This document shows positions 25,373-34,305 of a DNA stretch of 64,000 nt, in pieces; position 1 is the stretch's first letter, and every line of letters starts with the position of its first letter. Source of the DNA: DATKBT01 sp035546295 (GTDB lineage Bacteria > Acidobacteriota > Thermoanaerobaculia > Multivoradales > Multivoraceae); contig DATKBT010000014.1 of NCBI GenBank assembly GCA_035546295.1, positions 26,352 through 90,351 on the forward strand, read 5' to 3'. Both the position numbers and the translations under genes were made by a program. The notes beneath the pieces were generated by a model. It was not told where the DNA came from and searched no databases. It saw nothing but the letters and a program-made list of their open reading frames with translations.

Positions 25373-26287
25373 TCAGCGAGTGTCGCCCGAGGTGCTCATC
25401 GCGGCGGCTTGCTGCGTGGCGCGGTGGAGCACGCGCCCGCCAAGCACCCTCATCAGATGTCGTCGGAACGCGCTCGAGGCGTGGATGTCCGACGGCGGAT
25501 CGGCGGTCGCCGCTGCGCTCGCCGAGACTTGGTCGAAGCGGTCGCGAACCGTCTGTTCGGTGCCGGACACCGCGAGGCCGGCGAGCTCCGCCGTCGCCTC
25601 GCGCGCCAGCCACGGCGTCTCACCTACGCTCAGGTAGGCGAGACGCGCCGCGGCGATCCGGCTCTCCTCGTCGACGGTCACGACCGCCGCCGCGCCGACC
25701 AGCGCGTAGTCGCCGTGTCGGCGAGACACCTCTTCGAACGCGGCGCCGGTGTTCGGGGCCGGCGCCGGGAGGCGGATCGAGGTGAGCAGCTCGCCGGGCT
25801 CGAGCGCCGTTGCGAACAGGCTGGTGTAGAACTCGCCGGCGGGAACCCGCCGCTCGCCCCCAGCGCTGCACAGCGTCAGCTCGGCGTCGAGGGCGAGCGC
25901 GATCGCGGGCAGCTCGGCGGCAGGGTCGGCGTGGGCGAGGCTGCCGCCGATCGTGCCGCGGTTGCGGATCTGGGGGTGCGCGATGTGCGGCATCGTCTCG
26001 TGGAGCAACGGCGCGCGCTCGCGCACTGGCGCGGAGCGCTCGACGGTGCGCTGGCGGGTCATCGCGCCGATCGCGAGCCCGCCATCCTCGGCGCTTTCGA
26101 CGAACGCCAGCTCCTCGATCCGGTTGAGGTCGACCAGCACCGCGGGGCGCGCCAGGCGGAAGCTCATCGCCGGCACCAGGCTCTGTCCGCCGGCGAGCGG
26201 CCTCGCCTCGTCGCCGTGCTCGGCGAGCAGCGAGAGAGCCTCCTCGAGGGTCTCGGGGCAGCGGTACTCGAAGGGCGCGGGCTTCAT
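25373..26287 (-). CDS. FAD-binding (medium) subunit of a xanthine dehydrogenase/CO dehydrogenase-type hydroxylase
   Basis: 304 residues. FAD motifs RPLAGGQSLVPAMSFRLARP and IRNRGTIGGSLAHADPAAE are diagnostic of CoxM/XDH medium subunits. It passes electrons from the molybdenum and iron-sulfur subunits to the FAD and on to an acceptor. The ATG at 26287 overlaps the stop of the large-subunit gene by four bases, so the gene order is small, large, medium. Confidence 0.95.
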   Translation of the reverse strand: MKPAPFEYRCPETLEEALSLLAEHGDEARPLAGGQSLVPAMSFRLARPAVLVDLNRIEELAFVESAEDGGLAIGAMTRQRTVERSAPVRERAPLLHETMPHIAHPQIRNRGTIGGSLAHADPAAELPAIALALDAELTLCSAGGERRVPAGEFYTSLFATALEPGELLTSIRLPAPAPNTGAAFEEVSRRHGDYALVGAAAVVTVDEESRIAAARLAYLSVGETPWLAREATAELAGLAVSGTEQTVRDRFDQVSASAAATADPPSDIHASSAFRRHLMRVLGGRVLHRATQQAAAMSTSGDTR

Positions 26288-28731
26288 CGGTCGCCGACCT
26301 CGTGCTCGTCGGCTGGGCTCGCGGCTCCCCGCGTCGCGGCGTCGATGCTCGCATCTCCGTGGATCAGCTCGAAGATCCGGTTCGGCGAGAGCGGGATCTC
26401 GAGGATCTCGGGCCCGTCGGGTCCGAGTGCGTCCTCCACCGCGGCCGCGAACAGTGCGCCGACCGGGATCGCGCCCGCCTCTCCCGCGCCCTTGATGCCG
26501 AGCGGGTTGAGCGGCGACGGCGTCGTGTGGTGGTCGGTCTCGATCTCGGGGATCTCGCTCGCGGTGGGCAGCAGGTAGTCCATCAGCGAGGCGTTGAGGA
26601 GCTGCCCCTGGTCGTCGAACGCGAGCTTCTCGTAGAACGCGTTGCCGATCCCCTGGGCGACGCCGCCGTGGATTTGGCCGCGCAGGATCAGGGGGTTGAT
26701 CACCGTGCCGCAGTCGTGGACCACGACGTAGCGCTCGATCCTGACCTGGCAGGTGTCGCGGTCGACCTCGACGATCATCGCGTGCACGCCGTTGGCGGTG
26801 GTGCCGCTCTCGGGGCCGAAGTACGAGGTCGCCTCGAGCCCTGGCTCGGTGCCGGGGCGCACCGCGCCGCGCATCGGGTTGGCGCGCACCGCGAGCTCGC
26901 CGAGGGGGATGGCGCTCGTCGGCGCGCCGCGCACGCGCACCACGCCGCCCTCGAGCTCGAGGTCCTCCTCGCGGGCCTCGAGCTCGTCGGCGGCGAGTCG
27001 GAGGATTTTGCGCCGGACCTCGAGCGCTGCGGCGTGGCACGCGTTGCCGGCGACCACCGCGCCGCGGCTGGCGAAGGTGCCGGTGCCCCAGTGGAACTCC
27101 CTGGTGTCGCCGGTCACCACGCGGATGCGCTCGATCGGGACCCCGAGCTGCTCGGCGACGACCTGGGCGAACGTCGTGAAGTGCCCCTGCCCCTGGGTGC
27201 CCACACCGGTGGCGACGGTCACCGTGCCGCCGGCCTCGACCGTGACCCGCGCGCCTTCGTAGGGGCCGATGCCGGTTCCTTCGACGTAGGTGACGAGGCC
27301 GATTCCGCGCGCCCGCCCCTCGGCGGGCCCACGCCCCTCGGCGGGCCCACGCCCCGAGGGGCGTGTCCGATCGAAGCTCTCCCAGCCGATCGCGGCCGCC
27401 GCCTTCTCGAGCGCCGGCCCGTAGTCGCCGCTGTCGTAGGTCAGGCTCGAGAAGTCCTGGTAGATCAGCCCGTGGTCGTGGGGGAACTGATCCGGGCGCA
27501 GCAGATTGCGGCGGCGGATCTCGACCCGGTCGAGGCCCAGCTCGCGCGCGCCGAGGTCGAGCAGTCGCTCCATGACGAAGACCCCGTGCTGGCGACCGGC
27601 GCCGCGAAAGGGCGTGACCGTCGGCTTGTTGGTGTACACCGAGCGCAGCTCGCTGCGGTAATGGGGGACGTCGTAGCAACCGAGCAGCGTGCACTGGCTG
27701 TTGATCGGCACGGTGAGGCCATAGGGCAGGTAGGCGCCGTTGTCGTGGAGGAAGCTGTCGGAGACGCCGAGCACCCTGCCCTCGCGGGTCAGCGCGATCG
27801 CGGCGTCATGGATCTGCTCGCGCTCCTGGGTGGTCGAGAAGAAGTTCTCCTCGCGGTCCTCGATCCACTTCACCGGGCGCCCGAGGCGCATCGCGAGCCA
27901 GGGCACCAGCACCTCGTCGGGCTGGAACATCATGATCTTGGGACCGAAACCGCCGCCGATGAAGGGCGCGATGACGCGCACCTGCGACTCGGCGAGCCCG
28001 TAGAGCCGAGCGAGCCCGTTGCGCAGCGGGATCGGCGCCTGGGTGGTGTCCCAGACGGAGAGCTGCTCCTCGCGCTCGTCCCAGGAGGCCAGGATGCCGC
28101 GGTTCTCGAGCGCGGCGGCGGTGCCGTGGTCGTAGCGGAAGCGTCGCCGGAGCACCAGATCCGCGTCGCGCTCCGCCGTCGCCCAGTCCCCCTTGGTCTG
28201 GACGGCATGAGCGGCGAGGTTCGAGCCGAGGTCGTCGTGCACGAGCGGGGCGGCCTCGTCGAGCGCACGCTCGAGGTCGGCGGCGACCGGGAGGGCCTGG
28301 ATCTCGGGCCAGATCTCGTCGCGGGCGTCCTCGGCCAGGTAACGGCTCTCGGCGACGACGACGGCGAGCGGCTCGCCGGCGTGACGGACCTTGTCTCGAG
28401 CGAGTGGATACTGGGTGCGGCTCTGGAAGACGAGCCCCGGGATCGGCGGCGGCGGGACCAGCAGCGGCCCCGCTTGCCAGATCCCGCGCTCGTTCTCGGC
28501 GCCCGCGCTCGCCGCCAGGTCCTCGGCGGTCAGCACGGTGACGACGCCCGGGCGGCGCTTCGCGGGGCCGGTGTCGATGCTGCGCAGGATGCCGTGCGCG
28601 ACGGTCGAGCGCAGGAACGCGACGTGGAGCGTACCGGGGGGCGCGAGGTCGTCGACGAAGGTGGCGCTGCCGGTGAGCAGGCGCGCATCCTCGCGTCGCC
28701 GCACCGGCTCGCCGAACCAGCGCGTCGACAT
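26284..28731 (-). CDS. Molybdopterin-binding (large) subunit of a xanthine/CO dehydrogenase-type hydroxylase
   Basis: 815 residues, the usual length. It shows RREDARLLTGSATFVDDL at the N terminus, the molybdopterin motifs APFIGGGFGPKI and GTGTFASRGAV, and the C-terminal LGIKGAGEAGAIP with the catalytic glutamate. The active-site loop reads PFRGAGRQ rather than the AYxCSFR of true (form I) CO dehydrogenase, so a form II-like hydroxylase acting on an N-heterocycle or aldehyde is more likely. A duplicated 18-bp segment encodes GRGPAEGRGPAEGRA near residue 465. It starts at ATG 28731, overlapping the upstream stop by one base. Confidence 0.95.
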   Translation of the reverse strand: MSTRWFGEPVRRREDARLLTGSATFVDDLAPPGTLHVAFLRSTVAHGILRSIDTGPAKRRPGVVTVLTAEDLAASAGAENERGIWQAGPLLVPPPPIPGLVFQSRTQYPLARDKVRHAGEPLAVVVAESRYLAEDARDEIWPEIQALPVAADLERALDEAAPLVHDDLGSNLAAHAVQTKGDWATAERDADLVLRRRFRYDHGTAAALENRGILASWDEREEQLSVWDTTQAPIPLRNGLARLYGLAESQVRVIAPFIGGGFGPKIMMFQPDEVLVPWLAMRLGRPVKWIEDREENFFSTTQEREQIHDAAIALTREGRVLGVSDSFLHDNGAYLPYGLTVPINSQCTLLGCYDVPHYRSELRSVYTNKPTVTPFRGAGRQHGVFVMERLLDLGARELGLDRVEIRRRNLLRPDQFPHDHGLIYQDFSSLTYDSGDYGPALEKAAAAIGWESFDRTRPSGRGPAEGRGPAEGRARGIGLVTYVEGTGIGPYEGARVTVEAGGTVTVATGVGTQGQGHFTTFAQVVAEQLGVPIERIRVVTGDTREFHWGTGTFASRGAVVAGNACHAAALEVRRKILRLAADELEAREEDLELEGGVVRVRGAPTSAIPLGELAVRANPMRGAVRPGTEPGLEATSYFGPESGTTANGVHAMIVEVDRDTCQVRIERYVVVHDCGTVINPLILRGQIHGGVAQGIGNAFYEKLAFDDQGQLLNASLMDYLLPTASEIPEIETDHHTTPSPLNPLGIKGAGEAGAIPVGALFAAAVEDALGPDGPEILEIPLSPNRIFELIHGDASIDAATRGAASPADEHEVGDR

Positions 28732-29279
28732 CAGGCAGTCTCTCCGCCCCGCGATCCGGCGTCCTCGCTCGCGGAGGGCTCCGTGCACGGGCGCCGCATC
28801 GAACGAGCGGCGAGCAGGACCGCCTCGACGATGTGCTGGTAGCCGGTGCAGCGGCAGAGGTTTCCGGAGAGCGCCGCGCGGATCTCCCGATCGTCGGGAT
28901 CGGGGTGCTCGGCCAGGAACGGGACCAGCGTCATCAGGAACCCCGGAGTACAGAAGCCGCACTGCAGCGCGTGAGTCTCGCGGAAGGCCTCCTGCAACGG
29001 GTGCAGCCGCTCGCCGTCGGCGAGCCCTTCGACGGTGACCAGGCGGCGGCCGTCGGCCTGGACCGCGAACAGCAGACAGGAGCGCACCGCCTCGCCGTCG
29101 AGCAGCACGGTGCAGGCGCCGCAAACACCGTGCTCGCACCCGACGTGGGTGCCGGTGAGACCGAGCTCCTGGCGCAGGAAGTCGCTGAGCAGCAGCCGCG
29201 GCTCGACCGTCGCCGAGCGCTCCACCCCGTTGACGACGAGCTGCAGCGATCGCCGGTTGGTCGTCGATGGGGTGGGCAT
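28731..29279 (-). CDS. [2Fe-2S] (small) subunit of the molybdenum hydroxylase
   Basis: 182 residues with both clusters: the plant-type ferredoxin pattern CEHGVCGACTVLLDG followed by SCLLFAVQ, and the helical cluster CGFCTPGFLMT with GNLCRCTGYQHIVEAV. It carries electrons from molybdenum to FAD. I start at ATG 29279 (PTPSTTNRRSLQLVVNG), since upstream residues in the longer frame lack family features. First gene of the three-subunit operon. Confidence 0.95.
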   Translation of the reverse strand: MPTPSTTNRRSLQLVVNGVERSATVEPRLLLSDFLRQELGLTGTHVGCEHGVCGACTVLLDGEAVRSCLLFAVQADGRRLVTVEGLADGERLHPLQEAFRETHALQCGFCTPGFLMTLVPFLAEHPDPDDREIRAALSGNLCRCTGYQHIVEAVLLAARSMRRPCTEPSASEDAGSRGGETA

Positions 29280-29417
29280 GGAGAATCGCGCGACGGTCGA
29301 CTTCGATCGGACATTCTCGCATCCCGGCCGAAGTTGTCGAGCCGGCGAGCACGCACGCGCTCGATCGAGCTCGTCCGCGACGAAGGGCACAGCCGCCAAC
29401 GAGGCGCATCTCCGTAA

Positions 29418-29442
29418 CGGCCCGGCCTCCGTGCCGGCCCAT
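29418..29442. repeat. REP-like palindrome, imperfect copy
   Basis: CGGCCCGGC and GTGCCGGCCC around a short loop, flanked by CTCCGTAA and ATCGCGAC as in other family members. First of two copies in the 277-bp gap upstream of the molybdenum hydroxylase operon. Confidence 0.6.
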
Positions 29443-29492
29443 CGCGACATCCACGACCAAGGGCCCTCCCGTGACGAGACGAGCCTCCGTAG

Positions 29493-29514
29493 CGGCCGAC
29501 CCCCTGGTCGGCCG
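29493..29514. repeat. REP-like palindrome, 9-bp stem and 4-nt loop
   Basis: CGGCCGACC, loop CCCT, GGTCGGCCG with the fullest flanks of the family: CCTCCGTAG to the left and ATCGCGACGACGTC to the right. Confidence 0.88.
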
Positions 29515-29556
29515 ATCGCGACGACGTCTCGGCGCGACGCGACGGTGCGGACTGCG

Positions 29557-30312
29557 CTAGAAGCGCTGAACGACGCTCTGCTCCCGGGTCTCGGGAATCG
29601 CCAAGAGGTACTCGCGCACGCCGTGGCGCATCAGGAAGCTCCGATCGACCGTGAAGTCGGGGAACATCTTGTGGAGCCTGTGCTCCGAGTACTGCGGGCA
29701 GGGGCGCACCGCCGGCGCCTGCTCGTCCCAGATCAGGCGATCGCGGCCGGCGAAGCGCAGGCGACGCGGATGAAGGGGGAGCTCGGGGCTGTGGGCGAGC
29801 AGCAGGAACGCCCGCGTGCCGGAGGCCAGGAGAGGCGAGAGCGCGCGGTACAAGCCCTCGATCTGAGACGGGATCATGTAGTTGATCAGGTCCCAGAACA
29901 GGATCAGGTCGATCGATTCGCGACGACGACGCGCGCCGGACGAGCCGGAAGCGGCGTCGCTCCCGACCTCGCCATGCCCGGTCGCATCCTGCTCCGGCGC
30001 GCCGAGCTCGAGCATGTGCTCGACCAGGCGCTGGGTGCGCTCGAGCTCAGCGTGCGGGTTCGTCTGTCCAGCCTCCCAGATCTGCGAGTAGAGGTCCAGG
30101 AACTCGATCCGGCAGCCGTAGCGCGAGAGGAACGACAGGTTGTCGCCGTGGGCGGGTCCGAGGTCGACGACCCTCGCGTTCCTCCTGCGCCCGAGCCAAT
30201 CGAGGAGGGGGGCGAGGGCGAGCGTCGGCTGCTCGCCCCCGGTCTCCGGGGGCTCCGGCTTTCTTTGACGCAGTCTTCCGAGCAGCCCTCCCGCTTGACG
30301 GCGGTCGTTCAC
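29557..30312 (-). CDS. Class I SAM methyltransferase-like protein
   Basis: 251 residues starting at GTG 30312. The N-terminal half has a motif I-like strand, ARVVDLGPAHGDNLSFLSRYG, then the acidic strand end IEFLDLYS and a later hydrophobic strand DLILFWDLINYM with ALSPLLASGTRAFLLL, as in Rossmann methyltransferases. The glycine motif is degenerate, so activity is uncertain and the substrate unknown. It is followed upstream by the bactofilin gene only 32 bp away on the same strand, which suggests co-transcription. Confidence 0.65.
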   Translation of the reverse strand: MNDRRQAGGLLGRLRQRKPEPPETGGEQPTLALAPLLDWLGRRRNARVVDLGPAHGDNLSFLSRYGCRIEFLDLYSQIWEAGQTNPHAELERTQRLVEHMLELGAPEQDATGHGEVGSDAASGSSGARRRRESIDLILFWDLINYMIPSQIEGLYRALSPLLASGTRAFLLLAHSPELPLHPRRLRFAGRDRLIWDEQAPAVRPCPQYSEHRLHKMFPDFTVDRSFLMRHGVREYLLAIPETREQSVVQRF

Positions 30313-30344
30313 GGCTCGCTGGTCCCGAACACCACGCGGTTCCC

Positions 30345-30932
30345 TCAGGCGCCCTTCCCGACCGCGACCTTGGCCTGCTGTTGACCCTGCTGTTGACCCT
30401 GCTGCGAGCCATGCTTGCCGCTGCCGCCGCCGCTGCTGCCGGCCGTGCCGGAGGAGGCGGCGACCGAGGAGGAGGCGGCGACCGAGGAGGAGGCGGCGAC
30501 CGACTCCTTCACCTGCTCGGGAGCGCGCATGTCGATCGAGCCCCGGAAGGTCGAGCCGTCCTCGAGCGTCACCCGCGGCGCGACGATATTGCCCTGCACC
30601 TGTCCCGACCGGCGGATCGCGACGTCCTCTTGTCCGTAGAGGCTGCCGAGGACCTCGCCGTCGACCTGGACGCTCTTGGCGTACACGTCGGCCTTCACCT
30701 GGCCGCTGCTGCCGACCGTGACCGAGTGGTTCTTCACCCGGATCTCCCCTTCGACCTTTCCTTCGATCAACAGGTCCTCGTCGCCGACCACATCCCCCTT
30801 GATCGAGATCGAGGGACCGATAGTGGCCACCGAGCCGCGCCCCGCGTTGCGGGGTGGCGCAGTCGTCGGCGGACGGTCGGGACGCTCCGGCTCACGCATG
30901 GTGGGTTCCTCCGTTGGCTCTTTCTTCCACAT
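30345..30932 (-). CDS. Bactofilin
   Basis: 195-residue polymer-forming cytoskeletal protein. The bactofilin core (residues 37-135) is a right-handed beta-helix with repeated short strands: TIGPSISIKGDVVGDEDLLIEG, KVEGEIRVKNHSVTVG, GSLYGQEDVAIRRSGQVQGNI (given as separate stretches). The disordered tail has SVAASS repeats and Gln-rich KHGSQQGQQQGQQQ. Two starts are good: ATG 30932 with GGAGG, and ATG 30899 with GGAGGAACC. It likely scaffolds cell-wall enzymes at the membrane; an MltA transglycosylase is encoded 3.4 kb away. Confidence 0.93.
   Translation of the reverse strand: MWKKEPTEEPTMREPERPDRPPTTAPPRNAGRGSVATIGPSISIKGDVVGDEDLLIEGKVEGEIRVKNHSVTVGSSGQVKADVYAKSVQVDGEVLGSLYGQEDVAIRRSGQVQGNIVAPRVTLEDGSTFRGSIDMRAPEQVKESVAASSSVAASSSVAASSGTAGSSGGGSGKHGSQQGQQQGQQQAKVAVGKGA
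30451..30504. repeat. 18-bp tandem repeat in the bactofilin tail, three copies
   Basis: GAGGAGGCGGCGACCGAG (plus strand) at 30451-30468, 30469-30486 and 30487-30504 encodes the Ser/Ala/Val repeats on the minus strand. Confidence 0.88.
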
Positions 30933-30966
30933 CTAACCATCCTCCAATCAACAGATTGGCATACGA

Positions 30967-31869
30967 CTATACATGCTCGGGAGGAGGTGTGGACAGCGCA
31001 TTTCCGGTCCACTGCGACGAGCTCAGGCGCGAGCCGCGCTGCACCGCTGCAGAGCCCCACTCGACGCCGGTTTCGCGGCGCCAGACCGCCAGCGCTCGAA
31101 GCAGGCTCTCGCCGGCCTCGTGCGCGCCCTGCTGGTGGGAGACGACGAGCTCGAGCGGCGACTCTGCCCACGCCGTGATCGTCGCCAGCCAACCGGGCGC
31201 CCGCGATGCGGGCGCGCCGGGCTCGCTCGGTCTCGCCGCGGAGGGCCGTCGTTGCTCCTGCAGCTCGCTCGGCATCCGGTCGTCGACGGCGACCCGGTGC
31301 AGCCGATGCCGCCAGCGCTCGAGGAGCTCCGCGTCGGCGGCGTCGAGCTCGAGACCGACGGCGGGCTGGCTGAGCTCACGCAGAACGGCGGCGAGGAGCG
31401 TCCGGCGGGCGTCGCGGTCGGGAGTCTCGCTGCGCACGACCAGCGCTGTGCTCCTCCCCGCCAGGCGGTAGCCGACAGCGTCGATCCGGCGGCCGAGCTC
31501 GCCGTTCGCGGATGTTCCGGCTCCGGCGTCGACGGCGACCACGATGCAGTGACAGCCGAGCTGCTCCGCACGCCGGCACAGGTCGATCGGATCCGCCTCG
31601 AAGCTCGCGCTCCAGGCGACCGAAACGGCGCTTGCACGAAGCCCGGATTCGCGCAGGCGATCCCTCAGCTCCGAGAGCTTCGCGCTCTCGCCGACGCACG
31701 CGCGGGCCAGGACGGCTTCGTCGATCTCGACACGCTCGAAGCCGGCGCTCGAGGCCTCGCGCAACGCCTCGGCGATGCCGATGGAGCGCCTGCCGACGAG
31801 GCTCGTCAGGCGGAGGACTGGAGCAGGACCGCCGTCGCGACCGTCTCCGCTCGTACTCACGATCGTCAC
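30967..31869 (-). CDS. TIM-barrel protein resembling sugar-phosphate isomerase/epimerase
   Basis: About 300 residues from a GTG at 31869 (a GTG at 31860 is also possible). The pattern of alternating strands and helices with SAGFERVEIDEAVL, LRESGLRASAVSVAWSASF, CRRAEQLGCHCIVVAVDAG and QPAVGLELDAADAELL resembles the AP-endonuclease-2/xylose isomerase-like superfamily. The usual metal-binding His/Glu set is not obvious, so this may be a non-catalytic or divergent member. It lies 34 bp upstream of the bactofilin start on the same strand, so it may be in one operon with bactofilin and the methyltransferase-like gene. Confidence 0.6.
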   Translation of the reverse strand: MTIVSTSGDGRDGGPAPVLRLTSLVGRRSIGIAEALREASSAGFERVEIDEAVLARACVGESAKLSELRDRLRESGLRASAVSVAWSASFEADPIDLCRRAEQLGCHCIVVAVDAGAGTSANGELGRRIDAVGYRLAGRSTALVVRSETPDRDARRTLLAAVLRELSQPAVGLELDAADAELLERWRHRLHRVAVDDRMPSELQEQRRPSAARPSEPGAPASRAPGWLATITAWAESPLELVVSHQQGAHEAGESLLRALAVWRRETGVEWGSAAVQRGSRLSSSQWTGNALSTPPPEHV

Positions 31870-31900
31870 GCAGAGGATGTTAGTCGCTTCCCGAGCGCGC

Positions 31901-31943
31901 GGCGAGCATGAGCGCGGCGAGCATGAGCGCGGCGAGCATGAGA
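31901..31943. repeat. 15-bp tandem repeat, nearly three copies
   Basis: GGCGAGCATGAGCGC at 31901-31915 and 31916-31930, then a partial third unit, in the divergent spacer between the TIM-barrel gene and the M61 peptidase gene. Confidence 0.85.
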
Positions 31944-32101
31944 ACGGGACTCTCGTCGGGTTTCTCTCCGGGCGCTCGCGTCGTGGCGCCGAACGCCGAA
32001 GCGCTACGATCCGGCTCCGATGCGCTGGAGCTCGCGGTCCCGAGACGGCGGGCCCGGGCAGGGAGGGTGGGGAAGGGTCGGAGAGTCGCGAGGGTCGGAG
32101 A

Positions 32102-32141
32102 GGTCGAAAAGGTCGAAAAGTCGAAAAGGGTCGAAAAGGGT
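32102..32141. repeat. 9-10 bp tandem repeat of GTCGAAAAG
   Basis: Four imperfect copies of GGTCGAAAAG directly upstream of the preferred M61 start. If the ATG at 32020 is used instead they would encode a Lys/Ser/Arg-rich N-terminal stretch. Confidence 0.8.
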
Positions 32142-32166
32142 CGCAGCGGTCGGAAAGGAAGTCGGA

Positions 32167-34305
32167 GTGCAGAGGATTCGACGGCAGTCGGCGGCGCAGC
32201 GGTGTTCGGGACTGGACCCGGAGCTGCGGACCCTCTCGCCGCCTCGGGTCGCGGCGCCCGCGCGGCGGCGACCGGCAGCGAAGGGTCGGCGCGCCATCGT
32301 CGTGGCGTCGCTGGTGGTGGCTCTCCCGAGCGTGCTCGGCGCGAGCGCGTTTGGCGCCGGCGACGAGTCGGCGGTCGAGATCACGGTTTCGCTCGCGCAG
32401 CGAGCTCACCACGAGGCGCGCATCGCCATCCTCTTTCCCGACCTGCCGCAGGAGCCGCTCGAGGTCCGGATGAGCCGGAGCTCTCCGGGGCGCTATGCGC
32501 TCCACGAGTTCGCCAAGAACGTGTACTCGGTGCGCGCGACCGACGGCAGCGGGCGGCCCTTGCGCATCGAGCGTCCCGACGCGCATCAGTGGACGGTCCA
32601 CGACCACGACGGCGCGGTCCGCTTCGAGTACACGCTGTTCGGCGATCGCGTCGACGGCACCTACGCCGCGATCGACGAGACCCACGCGCACCTCAACGCC
32701 CCGGCCTCGTTCGCCTGGGCGCGAGGCCTCGAGGACCGGCCGGTGCAGGTGACCTTCGAGCGGCCGGAGGGGTGGCGGGTCGCGACCCAGCTCGCCGCGA
32801 CCGCGTCGCCCTCGACCTGGACCGCCCCGGACCTCCAGTACCTGATGGACTCGCCGGTCGAGGTCAGCGGTCACCAGCTCGTCGAGTGGAGGATCCCGGG
32901 TCCAGAGGGCGCTGCCGAGTCCCGCCAGCTCGTGCGGCTCGCGATCCACCACCTGGGCACCGGCGCCGAGACGCGCGCCTATGCGAAGGCGGCGGCCGCG
33001 ATCGTCGACGAGCAGATCGCCATCTTCGGGGCGCCGCCGCGCTTCGACTTCGGGACCTACACCTTCCTTGCCGACTACCTGCCCTGGGCCTCGGGCGACG
33101 GCATGGAGCACCGCAACTCGACCGTGCTCACCTCCTCCGGGTCGCTCGAGGATCGGGCCGTGCGCAACCTGGGCACCGTCGCGCACGAGTTCTTCCACGC
33201 ATGGAACATCGAGCGCATCCGGCCGCGCTCGCTCGAGCCCTTCGACTTCGAGCGCGCCAACGTCTCTGGCGAGCTGTGGTTCGGTGAGGGCTTCACCAGC
33301 TACTACGACGACCTGACCCTGCGCCGCGCCGGGGTCGTCTCGTTCGAGCGCTTCGTCGACGGCATCTCGGACACGCTCTCCGCGGTGATCGGCTCGCCGG
33401 CGCGCGCCTACGGCGGTCCGGTGGTGATGAGCCGTCAGGCGCCCTTCGTCGACGCCGCCTCCTGGATCGATCCCTCGAACCGCTCCAACACCTTCCTGTC
33501 GTACTACACCTACGGCGCCGTGCTCGGTCTCGGTCTCGACCTCGAGCTCAGGACGCGCTTCGGCCTCGCGCTCGACGACTACCTGCGCGCGGTCTGGGAG
33601 GCGCACGGGCGCACCGGGATCCCCTACACCCTCGAGGACCTCGAGCGCATCCTCGCGCAGCTGACCGACGAGGCCGCCTGGGCGGCCGGGTTCTTCGCTC
33701 GCTCGATCGAGGGCAGCGAGCTGCCGGACTACGAGCGGCTGCTCGCCTCGGCGGGCCTGCTGCTGCGGCACCGCCGCCCCGACGCCGCCTGGCTCGGCCG
33801 GCTCGACTTCGACTTCGAGCTCGAAGCGAGAGGCGCCGCGCTCGAGGCGCCGACCCTGGTGGGCAGCCCGCTCCACGCCGCGGGCTTCGACCGTGGCGAC
33901 AGAATCCTCGAGATCGATGGCCGCCCCGCGATCTCGCGCGGCGCCTTCGAGTCGGTGCTCGGCGAACGCCGCCCCGGTGACACCGTCTCCCTGCGGGTCG
34001 AGAGGCGCGGGGCGGCGGCGGGCTCGGCCGGGGACGATGTCGAGGTGACGCTGGCGCGCGATCCCGAGATGGAGGTCGTTTCGTTCGAGCGCGCCGGGCT
34101 CGAGGTCACCCCCGAGATCGAGCGCTTCCGCAAGGACTGGCTCGGCGCCAGGGCGCATCGTCGGGAGGAGCTGGAGCGCTACTGCCCGGACGACGGCGAG
34201 GCGTTCCCCTTCGAGTTCGAGTACTGCCCCCGGCACGGCAGCGCGCTCCGGCTCACGACGCCGGGCAGCGGAGGCGCGGACCCGACGCGAGACGACGCGC
34301 AGTGA
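32167..34305 (+). CDS. M61 family glycyl aminopeptidase with PDZ domain
   Basis: Zinc metallopeptidase of about 712 residues. The HExxH site is GTVAHEFFHAWNIERIRP, followed by ELWFGEGFTSYYDDL with the third zinc ligand, both diagnostic of M61. The N-terminal domain has RYALHEFAKNVYSV as in the family. A PDZ-like domain near residues 560-640 includes GSPLHAAGFDRGDRILEIDG. A hydrophobic segment (AIVVASLVVALPSVLGASAFG) suggests export. I prefer the GTG at 32167, which has AGGA seven bases before it; an ATG at 32020 would add 49 residues encoded by tandem repeats. The stop overlaps the mltA start (GTGA). Confidence 0.9.
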   Translation: MQRIRRQSAAQRCSGLDPELRTLSPPRVAAPARRRPAAKGRRAIVVASLVVALPSVLGASAFGAGDESAVEITVSLAQRAHHEARIAILFPDLPQEPLEVRMSRSSPGRYALHEFAKNVYSVRATDGSGRPLRIERPDAHQWTVHDHDGAVRFEYTLFGDRVDGTYAAIDETHAHLNAPASFAWARGLEDRPVQVTFERPEGWRVATQLAATASPSTWTAPDLQYLMDSPVEVSGHQLVEWRIPGPEGAAESRQLVRLAIHHLGTGAETRAYAKAAAAIVDEQIAIFGAPPRFDFGTYTFLADYLPWASGDGMEHRNSTVLTSSGSLEDRAVRNLGTVAHEFFHAWNIERIRPRSLEPFDFERANVSGELWFGEGFTSYYDDLTLRRAGVVSFERFVDGISDTLSAVIGSPARAYGGPVVMSRQAPFVDAASWIDPSNRSNTFLSYYTYGAVLGLGLDLELRTRFGLALDDYLRAVWEAHGRTGIPYTLEDLERILAQLTDEAAWAAGFFARSIEGSELPDYERLLASAGLLLRHRRPDAAWLGRLDFDFELEARGAALEAPTLVGSPLHAAGFDRGDRILEIDGRPAISRGAFESVLGERRPGDTVSLRVERRGAAAGSAGDDVEVTLARDPEMEVVSFERAGLEVTPEIERFRKDWLGARAHRREELERYCPDDGEAFPFEFEYCPRHGSALRLTTPGSGGADPTRDDAQ

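Noticed and set aside
26284..28731. True (form I) carbon monoxide dehydrogenase
   Set aside because: Active-site loop is PFRGAGR, not AYxCSFR, so CO oxidation is not supported.
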